The notes under the pieces are model-generated. The model made no database searches and was not told the origin of the DNA. It saw only the letters and a list, made by a program, of their open reading frames with translations. A stretch of 64,000 bases of DNA from Leucocoprinus leucothites (lineage: Eukaryota; Basidiomycota; Agaricomycetes; Agaricales; Agaricaceae). The translations under genes and the position numbers were made by a program. The stretch is taken from the NCBI GenBank assembly GCA_013368445.1, contig JAACJO010000026.1:62001-126000 (forward strand), in the 5' to 3' direction. Positions 47,502-57,949 of this stretch are shown one piece after another. Every line of letters begins with the position of its first letter. Position 1 is the first letter of the stretch.

Positions 47502-49121
47502 TCAGCGCTGTACTATCCAGCTACCACTATCCTCAAGATCTTGAACCAACTGCGACTCTGAATCCACAAATGGAATTTCCTCCTTTGCCTTGACCCTCCT
47601 TTCACGATCAAGCACACATTGAAAGGAATTGACCCTCGCTGTATCTACCCAAACATTGAAAGCATGGCCATCCCTCTTTAGTGAAATGTATGCTTCACGC
47701 ATTTCCTTGGAAGTAAGACCACTGGTTTGCACCAGTTGCAATGAGAAGTCTTTGGTTTTATTAGGGTCGCGGGCTCGGACCATTTGAGTGACGCGAGAAG
47801 CGAGCTCGGCTTCGAGCAATACTCTGGATGATGAATTTGGTGAACGAGCTTCAGGATCTTGTATTAGGATCTCTACGAGCTTTGGAAAGATGTGGCGACC
47901 TTGTGCGTCCGTGCGATTGAGCAAAGGCAAGGCGTCAATAACGAAGGAATAGCTGCACTTGAAGAAGTGGATGATTTGAAGGTTTTTAGAGTTATCGAAA
48001 AGAAGCTCAGTGAGATCATTTGGCCACGATCCAACGCAAAAGAGGCGTATCTGGGAAATGGTTGGCGGGAACCTGGTTGCTAGAGAACGCAGCGCATAAA
48101 GCTCCCCTGTTGCAGAAGGAGCCCTCCGGTAAGAGGGGCTATACCAACATAAAGAATGGAGGGAAGGAAATTGAAGTCTATCGTAGTAAGAACTGCATGT
48201 TGAATCTGGTTCATACGACCATGATAAATGCTCTAATTGTTCGACTTGGATAGTGTGATCGGGAATCTGGGGCATGAGTGCGAAATTCTCGATGCGCCGT
48301 CGAGAGGACAAAGTATGGAATTCGGTGAGGTTGGGACATTGGAGAAGCAAAGACATGCAAAGATCGATTGGCATGGACTTGAGCGTCAATGATGTGATCT
48401 GCGTCCAAGGTAACTGGACTCCCCTGAGGCAAGGAGAGCCGGAGAGTTCAAGCCTATAAAGGCGAGTGAACCTGATAAAAGAGAGCGATACGTCGGGGGC
48501 GGGAGGCATCACTACATTGGATATCTCAAGGGCACCAACGGAGGAGAACCATGATAACCATGGCACCCATGCCCAGGGTACACACTCAATCTTGAGGGTG
48601 TGCACCTTTGATACGTGTCGTTGCAATGCTTGAAAGATTTGGCCGGCTAATCCGTTGTATGCGGGGTATACGCGCGGAAAGGATATACACAGAGAGAAAG
48701 GTGAATCTCTGGTATTATTCAGGTATAACTCGAGTAACTGCAGACCGTGTTGCTTTCCGGATTGGAGCTTGATAGTCAAGGTAAAACGTGACCAGAGTCG
48801 CGGGACTAAAAGGAGAATGTTCCTCCACTTTGAACATATGTGTCCGAGGCGTACAAGGTCCTGCTGGCAGGTCGGGTTGGAAATCGGGTCTCCGCGAGCG
48901 TAAGAGAAGATGAGGGATAAAACCTCTGGTGGAAGAGCCCTTGTCGAAGCGACTGCATTGTTTTGTCTTCGCAAACGTGCAGCTCGTTTCTTGCGGAAAC
49001 GGAGGATGTCTTCGCTTCGTTCCTCCATTTGCTTTTGCTCCTCCCAGTATCTCATTAATACGACCTTGAGGGCTGCGTCATCTGGAGACGATGCTGTTGC
49101 AAACGGGTCGTTGTTGTTCAT
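47502..49121 (-). CDS. F-box-like protein, single exon
   Basis: 539 residues without introns. N-terminal coiled coil (MRYWEEQKQMEERSEDILRF, then basic KKRAARLRR), then the F-box-like ALPPEVLSLIFSYARGDP and GHICSKWRNILLLVPRLWSR, followed by LRR-like blocks (LYRLELSGSPCLRGVQLPW, LLLQCPNLTEFHTL). Same superfamily as the two genes upstream on this strand but clearly diverged (different C-terminus, without the SPYDG signature). Probable SCF adaptor; substrate unknown. Confidence 0.85.
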   Translation of the reverse strand: MNNNDPFATASSPDDAALKVVLMRYWEEQKQMEERSEDILRFRKKRAARLRRQNNAVASTRALPPEVLSLIFSYARGDPISNPTCQQDLVRLGHICSKWRNILLLVPRLWSRFTLTIKLQSGKQHGLQLLELYLNNTRDSPFSLCISFPRVYPAYNGLAGQIFQALQRHVSKVHTLKIECVPWAWVPWLSWFSSVGALEISNVVMPPAPDVSLSFIRFTRLYRLELSGSPCLRGVQLPWTQITSLTLKSMPIDLCMSLLLQCPNLTEFHTLSSRRRIENFALMPQIPDHTIQVEQLEHLSWSYEPDSTCSSYYDRLQFPSLHSLCWYSPSYRRAPSATGELYALRSLATRFPPTISQIRLFCVGSWPNDLTELLFDNSKNLQIIHFFKCSYSFVIDALPLLNRTDAQGRHIFPKLVEILIQDPEARSPNSSSRVLLEAELASRVTQMVRARDPNKTKDFSLQLVQTSGLTSKEMREAYISLKRDGHAFNVWVDTARVNSFQCVLDRERRVKAKEEIPFVDSESQLVQDLEDSGSWIVQR

Positions 49122-49860
49122 ATTGCTCTGGGAGATTAAATGGCCGGGAAGAAGCGAGTCAGAGTGTCCAAAATAACTAAGGTCGCCATACCGCAGAGTC
49201 GCCGCAAAGGCAACAGTACTTAGAAAGGGCCAGAGAGTACTCAGTCACAGGGCCAGCTGATGTGACTTCACGTAACAGTCACTCCTGCGGCACCAGCACA
49301 AAATAACGAAATTCCGAAGGACGACTGTACTTGAGATACTTTTACTAGGCGTCTATGCTCCCCAATGTATTGAAAATAAAAGTCAAAATTTTTCATAAGC
49401 TACGTATTGAAAATGATTTCTCGTCACTTACTCCAGTGTGAAGGGGGGTTGCGATCGACATATTAAGTCAACGACGAGTTGGCAGTGCGACCAGATGAAC
49501 TTCCTTAAAGTTCATGATGCAACCTTGGTGACGCTTGTTACTCGCACATGAGATGGGGGTATGCTCTCTAGAGCGCTTCATCAGCAGTAGAGCGATCCGG
49601 TCACTTGATTCTTTGATCTAACCAATACCTAGTTCTCCTACTACTAGCCTCTTTGACGAAGAAAGATCACCATGGCCGAGTGTTTTCACTATGGGTGGAC
49701 AAGCAAAGAAACGCCTGGAACTCAAGAAAACATTCGAGGGCCCAGACGAAATTTCCATGAGTACATGGGCTCCCCACTTTTGACACTACCTACAGTGCGT
49801 GACGAAACAGGCCTACGGTTGATATAGAACCTAACCGGAAAGAATCCAGACATATGCAGT
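49122..49860. other. Intergenic between two F-box genes
   Basis: No gene supported. This contains the upstream region of 47502-49121 and the 3' flank of 49861-51633. Confidence 0.6.
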
Positions 49861-51633
49861 TCAAATGTGCCCTGAAGGTATCACTGGGCTAAAAAGCGGA
49901 AGGTACATATCACCCGAAGGCCCATCACAATCCTCAGATGAGACAATCCCGTCATATGGTGAGTATCGAATATCGCTCCTAGGGTAGTTGTCCAAGGCAT
50001 TCCCATAGTATAAATTAATGTGTGCCCCTGTCCGTAGTCTCAGGTCGTCCACTTCCTTCAACGTTCTTGAGTTTGCGTTGCGACCAGGACAGAAGCGAAT
50101 ATTAAGCCACCGGAGACGTGATACACCATTGTGTATATGCAACTCCGACTCTAGCATCCGGAAACTAATGAATCTGAGCATTACAATGTCAGGAAAAGAG
50201 GCCCCCTTGATATCTAACATCTCCAACATCGGGCAGAGGCATAGTGCAGGGCGATTGCAGGAACTCCGCTCCTCGATGCCACCTGGATGGTCTGCGCTCC
50301 TAAATGCATTATCCTCCAAATGACTGATTTTCCACATGAATTGTTCCAATATCCAAGAGGATATTGTCAGCATCGGGCCCGGATTGCTCTGGGGGAAAAT
50401 AAACGGTTTTTCATAGCCCAGGAGTGAGAGACGCTTTAAACCAGGAAACAACTCTAGACAATGGACAATATCTCCTGCATCGAGGGAAGAAACGTCGATC
50501 TGGAGCTCCTCGATGGGCAGGACCACCCTCTGAATAAATGGTCCTAGAGATAAATGTAGCGCCTTGTTCTCTCCATTCGGGAGAGCATCTGATGATGGCG
50601 GCGCTTCTTGGTGGTGTTGGAAATATCGGAGGGATGGGATATTGAGGTGTAGAAAAAATGGTTTAGGATCAAAGTCGCATAGAACTCTGAAGCCGATCAT
50701 GCTTAGCAGTGATACCATGGTTGGTTCACGTTCTTTGGAACCAACATGGTATGATGGGCCCATTTCTGAAAGCGAAATACTACAAAGAGTAAGGCAGGGG
50801 CACCAGGAGAGTAAGAACAATGCGTCTAGGACCGAAAGGGCTTTATCAGGGTCCCAACCGGTAGGGTTATCGTACAAGTTAAGCACAGCCAGCTGATTCC
50901 ACTGAACAGGCAGCTGGATGGTTCGTGGTCCATAGTGGGGTAACGATAGTGTACGGAGTTCTGGAGACATGAAGAAGGGGGAATCAATCAGGTATTTGCC
51001 GACCTTGTTATCATAAAAGTAAGCGGCACCGATGTCGAGACGGATGTGCTTCATCAATGGGAAATTGAAATTGGAACATCTTCCAAAGAACGATGTCCAT
51101 GTGGAATTGTCTGTGGCTGACAAATGGAAGGAGCAGCATCGCGAAAGGAAAGGGAAGACAACTTCATCCAAGTACATGTCAGCCGTGGATGCGCAAACTT
51201 CACTCGTGGAAGAGTATGATACCGCGGAAATCAATATAGAGAGTGGGCATGAGCCCGTACGCGAAAGCCACTCAGTAGCTCCCTGGATCCGCATGTCATG
51301 ATAAGCAGGCATCCTAGTGCACAGATAGTCCAACGGTATTATAATATGGATGGAGGACCAAAGGGTAGGCGTGGAATAAGTGATGTTGCGCCAATGCCTG
51401 CAAACCCTGCCGGGGAGCAGCGGTGCTTCCGCAGAGTTCATCATAGGGAAACGACCAACTGGAAGGCAGCACATGAAGATGTCCTGGAGGATTTCCAGTG
51501 GGAGGCATTGCGTCGCATCGAGAGCATCTGGTCGTCGCTTAGACTGTAGTTGTCCCTCAGTATTACGAACGCCATCCTCAATATCTATCCATTCCTGATT
51601 TGGACCGTCCAATCCCTGCCGAAATGCTGGCAT
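49861..51633 (-). CDS. F-box protein, single exon, intact
   Basis: 590 residues from ATG 51633. The F-box CLPLEILQDIFMCCLPVGRF is followed by EAPLLPGRVCRHWRNITYST, then RIQGATEWLSRTGSCPLSI and leucine-rich blocks (LRTLSLPHYGPRTIQLPVQW, LFPGLKRLSLLGYEKP). The C-terminus has YSPYDGIVSSED. It is the closest relative in the window of the broken gene at 52395-54271 and serves as reference for its frameshifts. The N-terminus lacks the long coiled coil of its relatives, so an upstream exon may be missing or the protein may start later in the family alignment. Confidence 0.85.
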   Translation of the reverse strand: MPAFRQGLDGPNQEWIDIEDGVRNTEGQLQSKRRPDALDATQCLPLEILQDIFMCCLPVGRFPMMNSAEAPLLPGRVCRHWRNITYSTPTLWSSIHIIIPLDYLCTRMPAYHDMRIQGATEWLSRTGSCPLSILISAVSYSSTSEVCASTADMYLDEVVFPFLSRCCSFHLSATDNSTWTSFFGRCSNFNFPLMKHIRLDIGAAYFYDNKVGKYLIDSPFFMSPELRTLSLPHYGPRTIQLPVQWNQLAVLNLYDNPTGWDPDKALSVLDALFLLSWCPCLTLCSISLSEMGPSYHVGSKEREPTMVSLLSMIGFRVLCDFDPKPFFLHLNIPSLRYFQHHQEAPPSSDALPNGENKALHLSLGPFIQRVVLPIEELQIDVSSLDAGDIVHCLELFPGLKRLSLLGYEKPFIFPQSNPGPMLTISSWILEQFMWKISHLEDNAFRSADHPGGIEERSSCNRPALCLCPMLEMLDIKGASFPDIVMLRFISFRMLESELHIHNGVSRLRWLNIRFCPGRNANSRTLKEVDDLRLRTGAHINLYYGNALDNYPRSDIRYSPYDGIVSSEDCDGPSGDMYLPLFSPVIPSGHI

Positions 51634-52394
51634 CCTTAGATACTGGGGTTGAACGTTGAAGCTTTGAACTTTGAAGCGCTGTCGAGTTGATCACCAGCTG
51701 CAGTAAGGATGATATGATATCTGGAAAACTCGCATGGAAATGGAACGGAGTAAATAAGACAAAACAAGCTCCAGTCACAACTCGGATGCCAGAGTGGCAG
51801 TGAAAGTTGCTCAATATTATTCTCTTCAAGGCTTGCTGGTCGGTCATCGTGAAAAGTGGTGGCGAGTGCACTACAAGACGGAGAGCCGTAAACATGGCTT
51901 ACGTGCTAAGAGGCCAGGCACTTTCAGAAGATTCCGAATACAAGTTTGAGTAGTATAGCCTGTGTCGTACTAAGACTCGAGCCACCAAAACTATTTCACT
52001 GGTGACGGCGGGCCCCGATGCAAGTACTAGGGCATATTAAATAGACATACCAAGAACAGAATATCCCTCTGGAGTGGCTAAACTGACCATCCTTGAATAT
52101 AGTTATTCTCCCTGAACCGCTCAGATCTGATTCTCGGATGGAGAAGCACTCTAGGCGTTGATGCTTGAGCATGGAACGTTGCCAGTTTGGTTAACTACTA
52201 TTTTTTAGTCCATATGCTACCTGCATTTCGGCTCTAACTTCAGTTAATGCGCGGTTTGTGTAGCCTTCCGCCAGCAAAATAGTAGTCTTGATATGATATG
52301 AACTCCGAGGCTAACACACACATTATGCGGCCCATTTATTTTTCGAGTTTCATGTCAATCTATTATTCATAACGACATATATCAAGTGAAAGAA
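51634..52394. other. Intergenic, no supported gene
   Basis: Upstream of 49861-51633. ORF 51578-51895 (-) overlaps the gene in another frame and has no F-box similarity. Confidence 0.55.
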
Positions 52395-54271
52395 TCAAGT
52401 ACCGCTAGCAAGCATCCCACCGAAATTTGGAAGGTACGTATATGTTAGAACTCCATCAGGACTAACCGTTGCGTCAGACACCAGTCCGTTGTGTGGTGAT
52501 ACAAGACTTCCTGGGTTAAAAGGAGTGCTGTGGGATACATTGATATGTGCGTCTGTGCACGATCTCAAATCTTCTAATTTCTTCAGAGTTCCGTGTTCGC
52601 CCTCGCGACCGAAAGGGAAATAGATGGTGAGCCAGCGGAGGCGCGATCCACCATTGCGCATAGGTGAGTCTGATAGCATCCTGAAATGAATGAGATCGAG
52701 CATTGTGGTGTCCGAAAAAGAGGCCCCTGAATGCTCAACATCTCTAAATCTGGACAAATATATGGGCTGAGGTGGTCATCGAGATGTTGTTCCCCAACAT
52801 CATCTGAAACCTCGTCTCTCTCGATAGTAGTATTGGGGTTCTCCGTCCAGTTTCTTTGTATAAATGTTTCTAATATCCACTCCGATATCGATAAAGTGGC
52901 CACTCTATGTCTTGTGAAGGGCAGGAAGCTGAGAGGGCACCCGTAGCCTAATAACGAGAGACGTTTTAATCCACGGAACAGCTTTAAACAACGAACAACG
53001 TCCTTGGCTGTCAGATATGTGGCAAAGATCTGGAGCTCTTCAATTGGGTGAATAATCCTCTGAAGAAATGGACCTAAGGACAGGTGGAGAGCTCTATCCC
53101 CGTCATTCATTTGGGCTTCTGGCGACGGAGGTATTTCCTGATAATGTTGAAAATATCGTAAGGATGGAGTATTGAGGTGAAGGAAGAACGGTTTCGGATC
53201 AGAGTCGCATCGAACGCTGAAACCGATCATGTGTGGCAGAGATATCATTGTCAAAGTACGCCCCGAGTGGTCGGCGCCCTCTGATAAATCTGAGAGAGGA
53301 ATGCTACAGAATTCAAGGCGTGTGCACCAGGAAAGCAGAAGCAATGCATCTGGGATCGGAATCGCTTTCCGAGGATCCCAGGTGGCATCGTATAGGTGGA
53401 GTACAAGCAGTTGATTCCACCGAATTGGAAAGTGGATAGTTTGGGGTCCGCAATGTGGCAAGTATACGCTGTGAAGCCCCGGAGACTTGAGCAAGGGGAG
53501 GATTTCAAGCTATTGCTCATCTCTACAGCATTTCCAGGGTTAATCCAGTCGACACCAAAGTCGAGGTATATGTGATCCAACGAAGGGAACGCCAAGGTTG
53601 CATATTGCTCGAGGAAATATCTCCAGGAGTCACCTGATAGGCATGAATAATACATGGAGCGGCATCGCGTTATGAAAGGGGAGATAACGTTCAGGTAGCA
53701 GCGAACCGTAGCGTCGTACGTTCTTGCGGGAGCCACATGGTCAAGCCACATGGTCAAAGTATGGCGCGGAGAGTGATATGGAGAGAGGACATACTCCCGA
53801 ACGTAAGAGCCAAGCATTGACTGCCTTTGCACGTACAGCATGACTACATGTATGCATTCGGACGAACGGCGAATTAAACGGAATGGAAATGTGGATGCCG
53901 GACCAAAGGGTTGGTGTGGAGTATGCGACATCACGCCATTGTCGACACACCCTGCCAAGGAGTAATGGTGCCTCAGTAGCACTCATTGCGGGGTTTCTGT
54001 CAGTTGGAAGGCAGTGAATGAATATTTCCTGAAGGACCTCCGGCAGGAGACGTCGCGCAGGCGAAAACATCCCCTGATAACCCGTGACTTTGTCTTCGAG
54101 GGCATCTCGCTGCTGGTTGAGCTCTCGAAGGTGTTCTTCCAGTTCACAGACTTTTTTCCCGATATCTGCGAGCCTTTTCTCAGGACCGCTTAATACACGT
54201 TGAAGGGATAATATTTCTATTGGTGTAGGGGAGTAGTTTGTGTTGAGCCGATCGCTGAGGAAAGATATCAT
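52395..54271 (-). pseudogene. F-box gene broken by three frameshifts
   Basis: From ATG 54271 the frame is good: coiled coil (IGKKVCELEEHLRELNQQRD), F-box (RRLLPEVLQEIFIHCLPTDR), VCRQWRDVAYSTPTLWSGIH, CPLSISLSAPYFDHVA. It then hits a stop because of a perfect 13-nt tandem duplication (53731-53756); deleting one copy gives HVAPARTYDATVRCY. A second shift (1 nt missing) near 53492-53500 separates SNSLKSSP from LLKSPGLHSVYLPHCGPQ. A third is a run of four G instead of five on the coding strand (52724-52727), which breaks LSIQG|ASFSDTTMLDL. The remainder to the stop at 52395 is homologous to 49861-51633 (LRWLTIYFPFGREGEHGTL, then HNGLV). Three independent lesions make a pseudogene much more likely than sequencing error. 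Confidence 0.85.
53731..53756 (-). repeat. 13-nt tandem duplication causing a frameshift
   Basis: Two adjacent identical copies of AGCCACATGGTCA (plus strand) inside the F-box pseudogene. One copy alone restores the reading frame found in relatives. Confidence 0.9.
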
Positions 54272-55337
54272 TGTGCCTTGAAGCCTGAAGTGTTAGGACA
54301 ACCCTAACGAAATGAATAGGGAGAGTTTATGCGGAAGAAAGGTGTTTAGTGGTTAGTGTTGGACATCAAGGGCTGTGTCGGAGGCTGTCGGTGCCGAGAT
54401 TAACAACTATAAATAGAAGATCTAATCTAATCTACTTAAGGACTCAGTACCCAGTACTCGCCGCAGCCCTCGAACTTCATCTCGACCTCACCACTTAACG
54501 TTGGTTCCAAAAGCAAGATCTACTGTATTCAGATAGACTGAGAATAATCTTCATATATGTATGGAGAGCTCTCATGAGGAACAGAAGACGCCATCCATGA
54601 GAATCACAACACACCTCGAAGATTAGTAGTAGTAGTTGATTAACAAAGGCAGTCACCATCAACAAAGTCAACAAAGGTATATATGCTCATCCGATTACCT
54701 GGGCATCTGCCACTGCGGCGATGCCTGCTGTCACGGGGGAGACGGTAAATAATTACTACCTACTCACGGAAAGCCGACGTCTTGCTATATTCAGTCGAGG
54801 CATAATCATCTGCAAGGAACCAATGACCTTCACGGCGTTGGATAGCCATCGAACCCGACTACTCGTACCCGCAACCATAGTAGGCGAAGAGGGCACGAAG
54901 AAGATTGATATGACTCGGAAAGCTGTTAGTGTGTTCCAAACTCGGAATTGATTTCGAAGCTGTTCCTCACCGATTTCCCAGGAAGCACAACCACAATTCT
55001 TTGTCCAATCATGGATAGGATAATATTGGCCACACGTTCTTACCGGCGTCAGCTATGAGTTGGCTTGACTCGTTCCAGGGTTTCCGGATAGTCATCAATG
55101 AGGCGCTGCGCTCATGCGACGTTGGCGGATCCGATGGTCAAGATTTTCACAAGTTTGAAGGTTCTAGCAACTCATATGTCTGGAAAAAGGGTGCTCGCCA
55201 TTAGAGTATAAAACCCGGTATGTTTTGATATGGTCGATCAAACAAAAGTCTACAGCACACCTCAGGTACACCTTCACCGGGTAACAAGCACACTTAACAC
55301 CATATTTTCAACCGCTATCACATCTATCACACCTAGA
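54272..55337. other. Divergent intergenic region
   Basis: Between the F-box pseudogene (-) and the two-repeat small protein (+). A GTATAAAAC TATA box near 55205 is ~130 nt before the next ATG. ORF 54721-54951 (+) has no support. Confidence 0.55.
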
Positions 55338-55715
55338 ATGAACTCTGCATCCACATCCACCGCATCCTTAATCGCCTCATCACACCCTTCTTCATTGAAG
55401 AAAAACTACGAACAAGCGTTCGGAGATTTGTCGTCGTCATTTGGCTTTGCGGGGTCCGTGGTCTCGGCTCCCCGCGTTCAGAACTCATCATCGTCGACAT
55501 CACGGCAACAACAAACAAGAGGTTTCTTCTCCCCCTCTGCGGAGAAGCAGAAGCCGCAGGATGTAGCTAATAAAGTTGCGGCGCAGCAGCAGCAGCAGGC
55601 TGCGTATTGGGCTTCGCAGTCGCAGAAGAACTTTGAAGCTGCGTATGGTGACTTGGCTTCGAGGTATGGCTTTGGTGGTGGTGCCCCGTCACCGAAGTCG
55701 AGGAAGGCGCAGTAA
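55338..55715 (+). CDS. Small protein with two copies of a KN[YF]ExA[FY]GDL motif
   Basis: 125 residues, single exon. Two copies of a short motif flank a Ser/Gln-rich middle: KKNYEQAFGDLSSSFGFAG near residue 20 and QKNFEAAYGDLASRYGFGG near residue 100. No signal peptide or membrane segment. An in-frame ATG at 55230 exists, but the TATA box (near 55205) would place transcription start close to it, so 55338 is preferred. I recall similar short stress-type proteins in basidiomycetes but cannot name the family. The poly-Gln tract (QQQQQ, CAG-rich) lies between the repeats. Confidence 0.7.
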   Translation: MNSASTSTASLIASSHPSSLKKNYEQAFGDLSSSFGFAGSVVSAPRVQNSSSSTSRQQQTRGFFSPSAEKQKPQDVANKVAAQQQQQAAYWASQSQKNFEAAYGDLASRYGFGGGAPSPKSRKAQ

Positions 55716-56560
55716 GGGTCTGGATTCTTTAGATATTTATCGAGATGGTACCTTGGTATGTTGGGATTTGTGATTGTTGACTTGATGAGGTACTGACTGC
55801 GGAGGTCTTTTGTAGATCATCAGTTGGTCCCAGTTGGAGACCTGGTTTTATAATATAACAGACGCGATCTCTGTTTTTTTGATACCCTACTCACTCGTAT
55901 ATGTAGTTAATCGAGCATATTATTTTTGGAAAATTTAAAGCACCAAGGGCCTGGGGTTTTGTTATAATTTATGGAAACTTCAATTGGCTAGATAAAGTAT
56001 CTATAAAAATTTTTACCAGGAATTTGAACAGCGTCACCGTGATTAGGTTGAGTAGTACTTGGGCATATGGCTATACACCCTAAACTTTGTCTGAATGGTG
56101 CGGTACATTCATATGTTTTTGAGAGCAAAGGGAGTGAAGCATAATGGTCATTAGAAGTACGTGTCCACAGCTAGACAGAGTTTTCGTCAGTCGAATAGCT
56201 TGAGAGCGTCCTATGATATGAAGCATTAGCATGCTGGTCAGAGAGAGATACCGGGCCGCTTGCCGCCAGGCGGGTATACGGGCGGGCATATGATCCGACA
56301 TCTCAAAAATAGTACATCCTCCTCACCCCTGAGTAAAGTTGCCCTCACATTTCTCAGCGCTCTCACTGTCTCTCTAACATTTGCTTTCACTTCGCCTGTC
56401 AAGCTTAAATGCGGTCTATGCATAATCTCTCACTTTGAGTTATTTGACAGTATCTGCTGCTTACTCCTACAACCTCGACACAAGGCGCTACAGACATCAT
56501 CTTTATATACCCATTTCTTCACTACTGCTTCGACGAGACTGACTCTGCAAGACAAAGCCG
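55716..56560. other. Intergenic, no supported gene
   Basis: 3' flank of the small protein and upstream region of the acetyltransferase. Nothing supported. Confidence 0.6.
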
Positions 56561-57663
56561 ATGTCGACTAGGATAAACCAAACGAAGGCGCCAAGGACTT
56601 CGATTAGGAACGCGACGGAGGAGGATTATGAAGCGATTTCGGATGTGGTGGTTGATGCTTTTGTACATGACCCGGTGTATAATTATTTTGGATCTTTGAA
56701 AGAGGTGAGTGCCATATCTGCATGTCTATATCAGTCTTCTTCCAATACTAAACAGCGGCCTATATGGTGACGCAGTTTATGCCGAAAGACAAAAACACGA
56801 AAGAGAAGGAGAATCTGCGCAAATGGTCAAAGTTTTTGTTGAGCCTTTGTGTACTTAGTGGAGGGAGGGTTGTTGTGATGGTTGAACATTCCGTTGAAGG
56901 TGAAGGTGAAGATGAAGATGGGGAGGGGAGGAATGAGGGAGAGAGAAAGGAGAGGGAGAGGATTGTGGGCTTCGCAGAGTGGTTGCCCCCGAACAAGAGA
57001 CCTGCTTTGTGGCATGTTAGAACGATGTTTAAAGCTGGGATTGTTGGGATGGTCAGGGCTTGGGGGATGAGTGGATTGTTAGTGAGTATCGGATATTGTT
57101 CACTTCATAGTCTCTTTGCGTGACATTGATTATGAAACTTTCACCAGCGCTGTGGATTCGAATGGCTTGATGGAACGGAACGGACTATGCTCAAGGCATT
57201 CCGAAAACGAGAGCTCGGAAATCCGGACGCCACTTGGTATTTATTCCAGATAGCTGTGATACAAGAGTGTCAAGGGAAAGGTGAGGATAGGTCCGAATAT
57301 GCCTTACAAGGGACCCTCGTTGACAATCTGAATTCCATATCCGACGCCATGTGGGATTGCAGGGTATATGAGTAAACTGATCCGAGAAGGGTTTGATAAT
57401 GCGCCCGGTGCGACATTTACATTGGACGCTACCACCGCTTCGTCGAGAGATAAATATGCACATGTTGGTTTCGAGGTGGGTGCTTGATGCTTTGTATGTC
57501 GTGAACAGCCAGGCTGACTCGTAACGATCCTCCGCAGGTCGTTGGGGTTGTACCACTCGGGAGAGGGAAGAGCAACTCGAAAGGTCTCGAGGCAAAGGGG
57601 GAATCTGCTGTTGGGGTTGATGCTTATTCCATGATCAAGTTACCCAATGGTGGAAGTAGATAG
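56561..57663 (+). CDS. GNAT-family N-acetyltransferase
   Basis: Five exons (56561-56704, 56776-57081, 57148-57280, 57363-57475, 57538-57663), GT-AG, phase-consistent, encode 273 residues. The GNAT fold shows as SIRNATEEDYEAISDVVVDA (N-terminal beta-alpha), VGFAEWLPPNKRPALWHVR, WYLFQIAVIQECQGKGYMS (strand 4 and the Q/RxxGxG/A acetyl-CoA loop, here QGKGYM) and DKYAHVGFEVVGVVPLG. A highly charged insert (EGEGEDEDGEGRNEGERKER) sits in a loop before strand 4. It transfers acetyl from acetyl-CoA to an unknown amine. The acetyl-CoA loop is interrupted by intron 3. Confidence 0.85.
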
Positions 57664-57949
57664 GTCAATATAAAGAAAACTTGGCATATTTATGACCTAG
57701 TTGTCGCGGAAGCGGAAGATCCTCGGCATTAGGGCGGCCTCCGAAATCAACATCAACAAATATGGGACGTAGACGCTGTCGTCAGAAACTGCGCCTGGAC
57801 ATTGATCAACTCGGAACGTAACACTGCTGCTTACCTGCCGCATCCTGCCCTTCTCAGCTCCTTTATAATTACTCTGAAAGAGCGTCAAATATCTGACTAG
57901 GGGCTCAAATCCCACGGAGGGGTCTACAACTACGCCTCGAACGTAGTAC

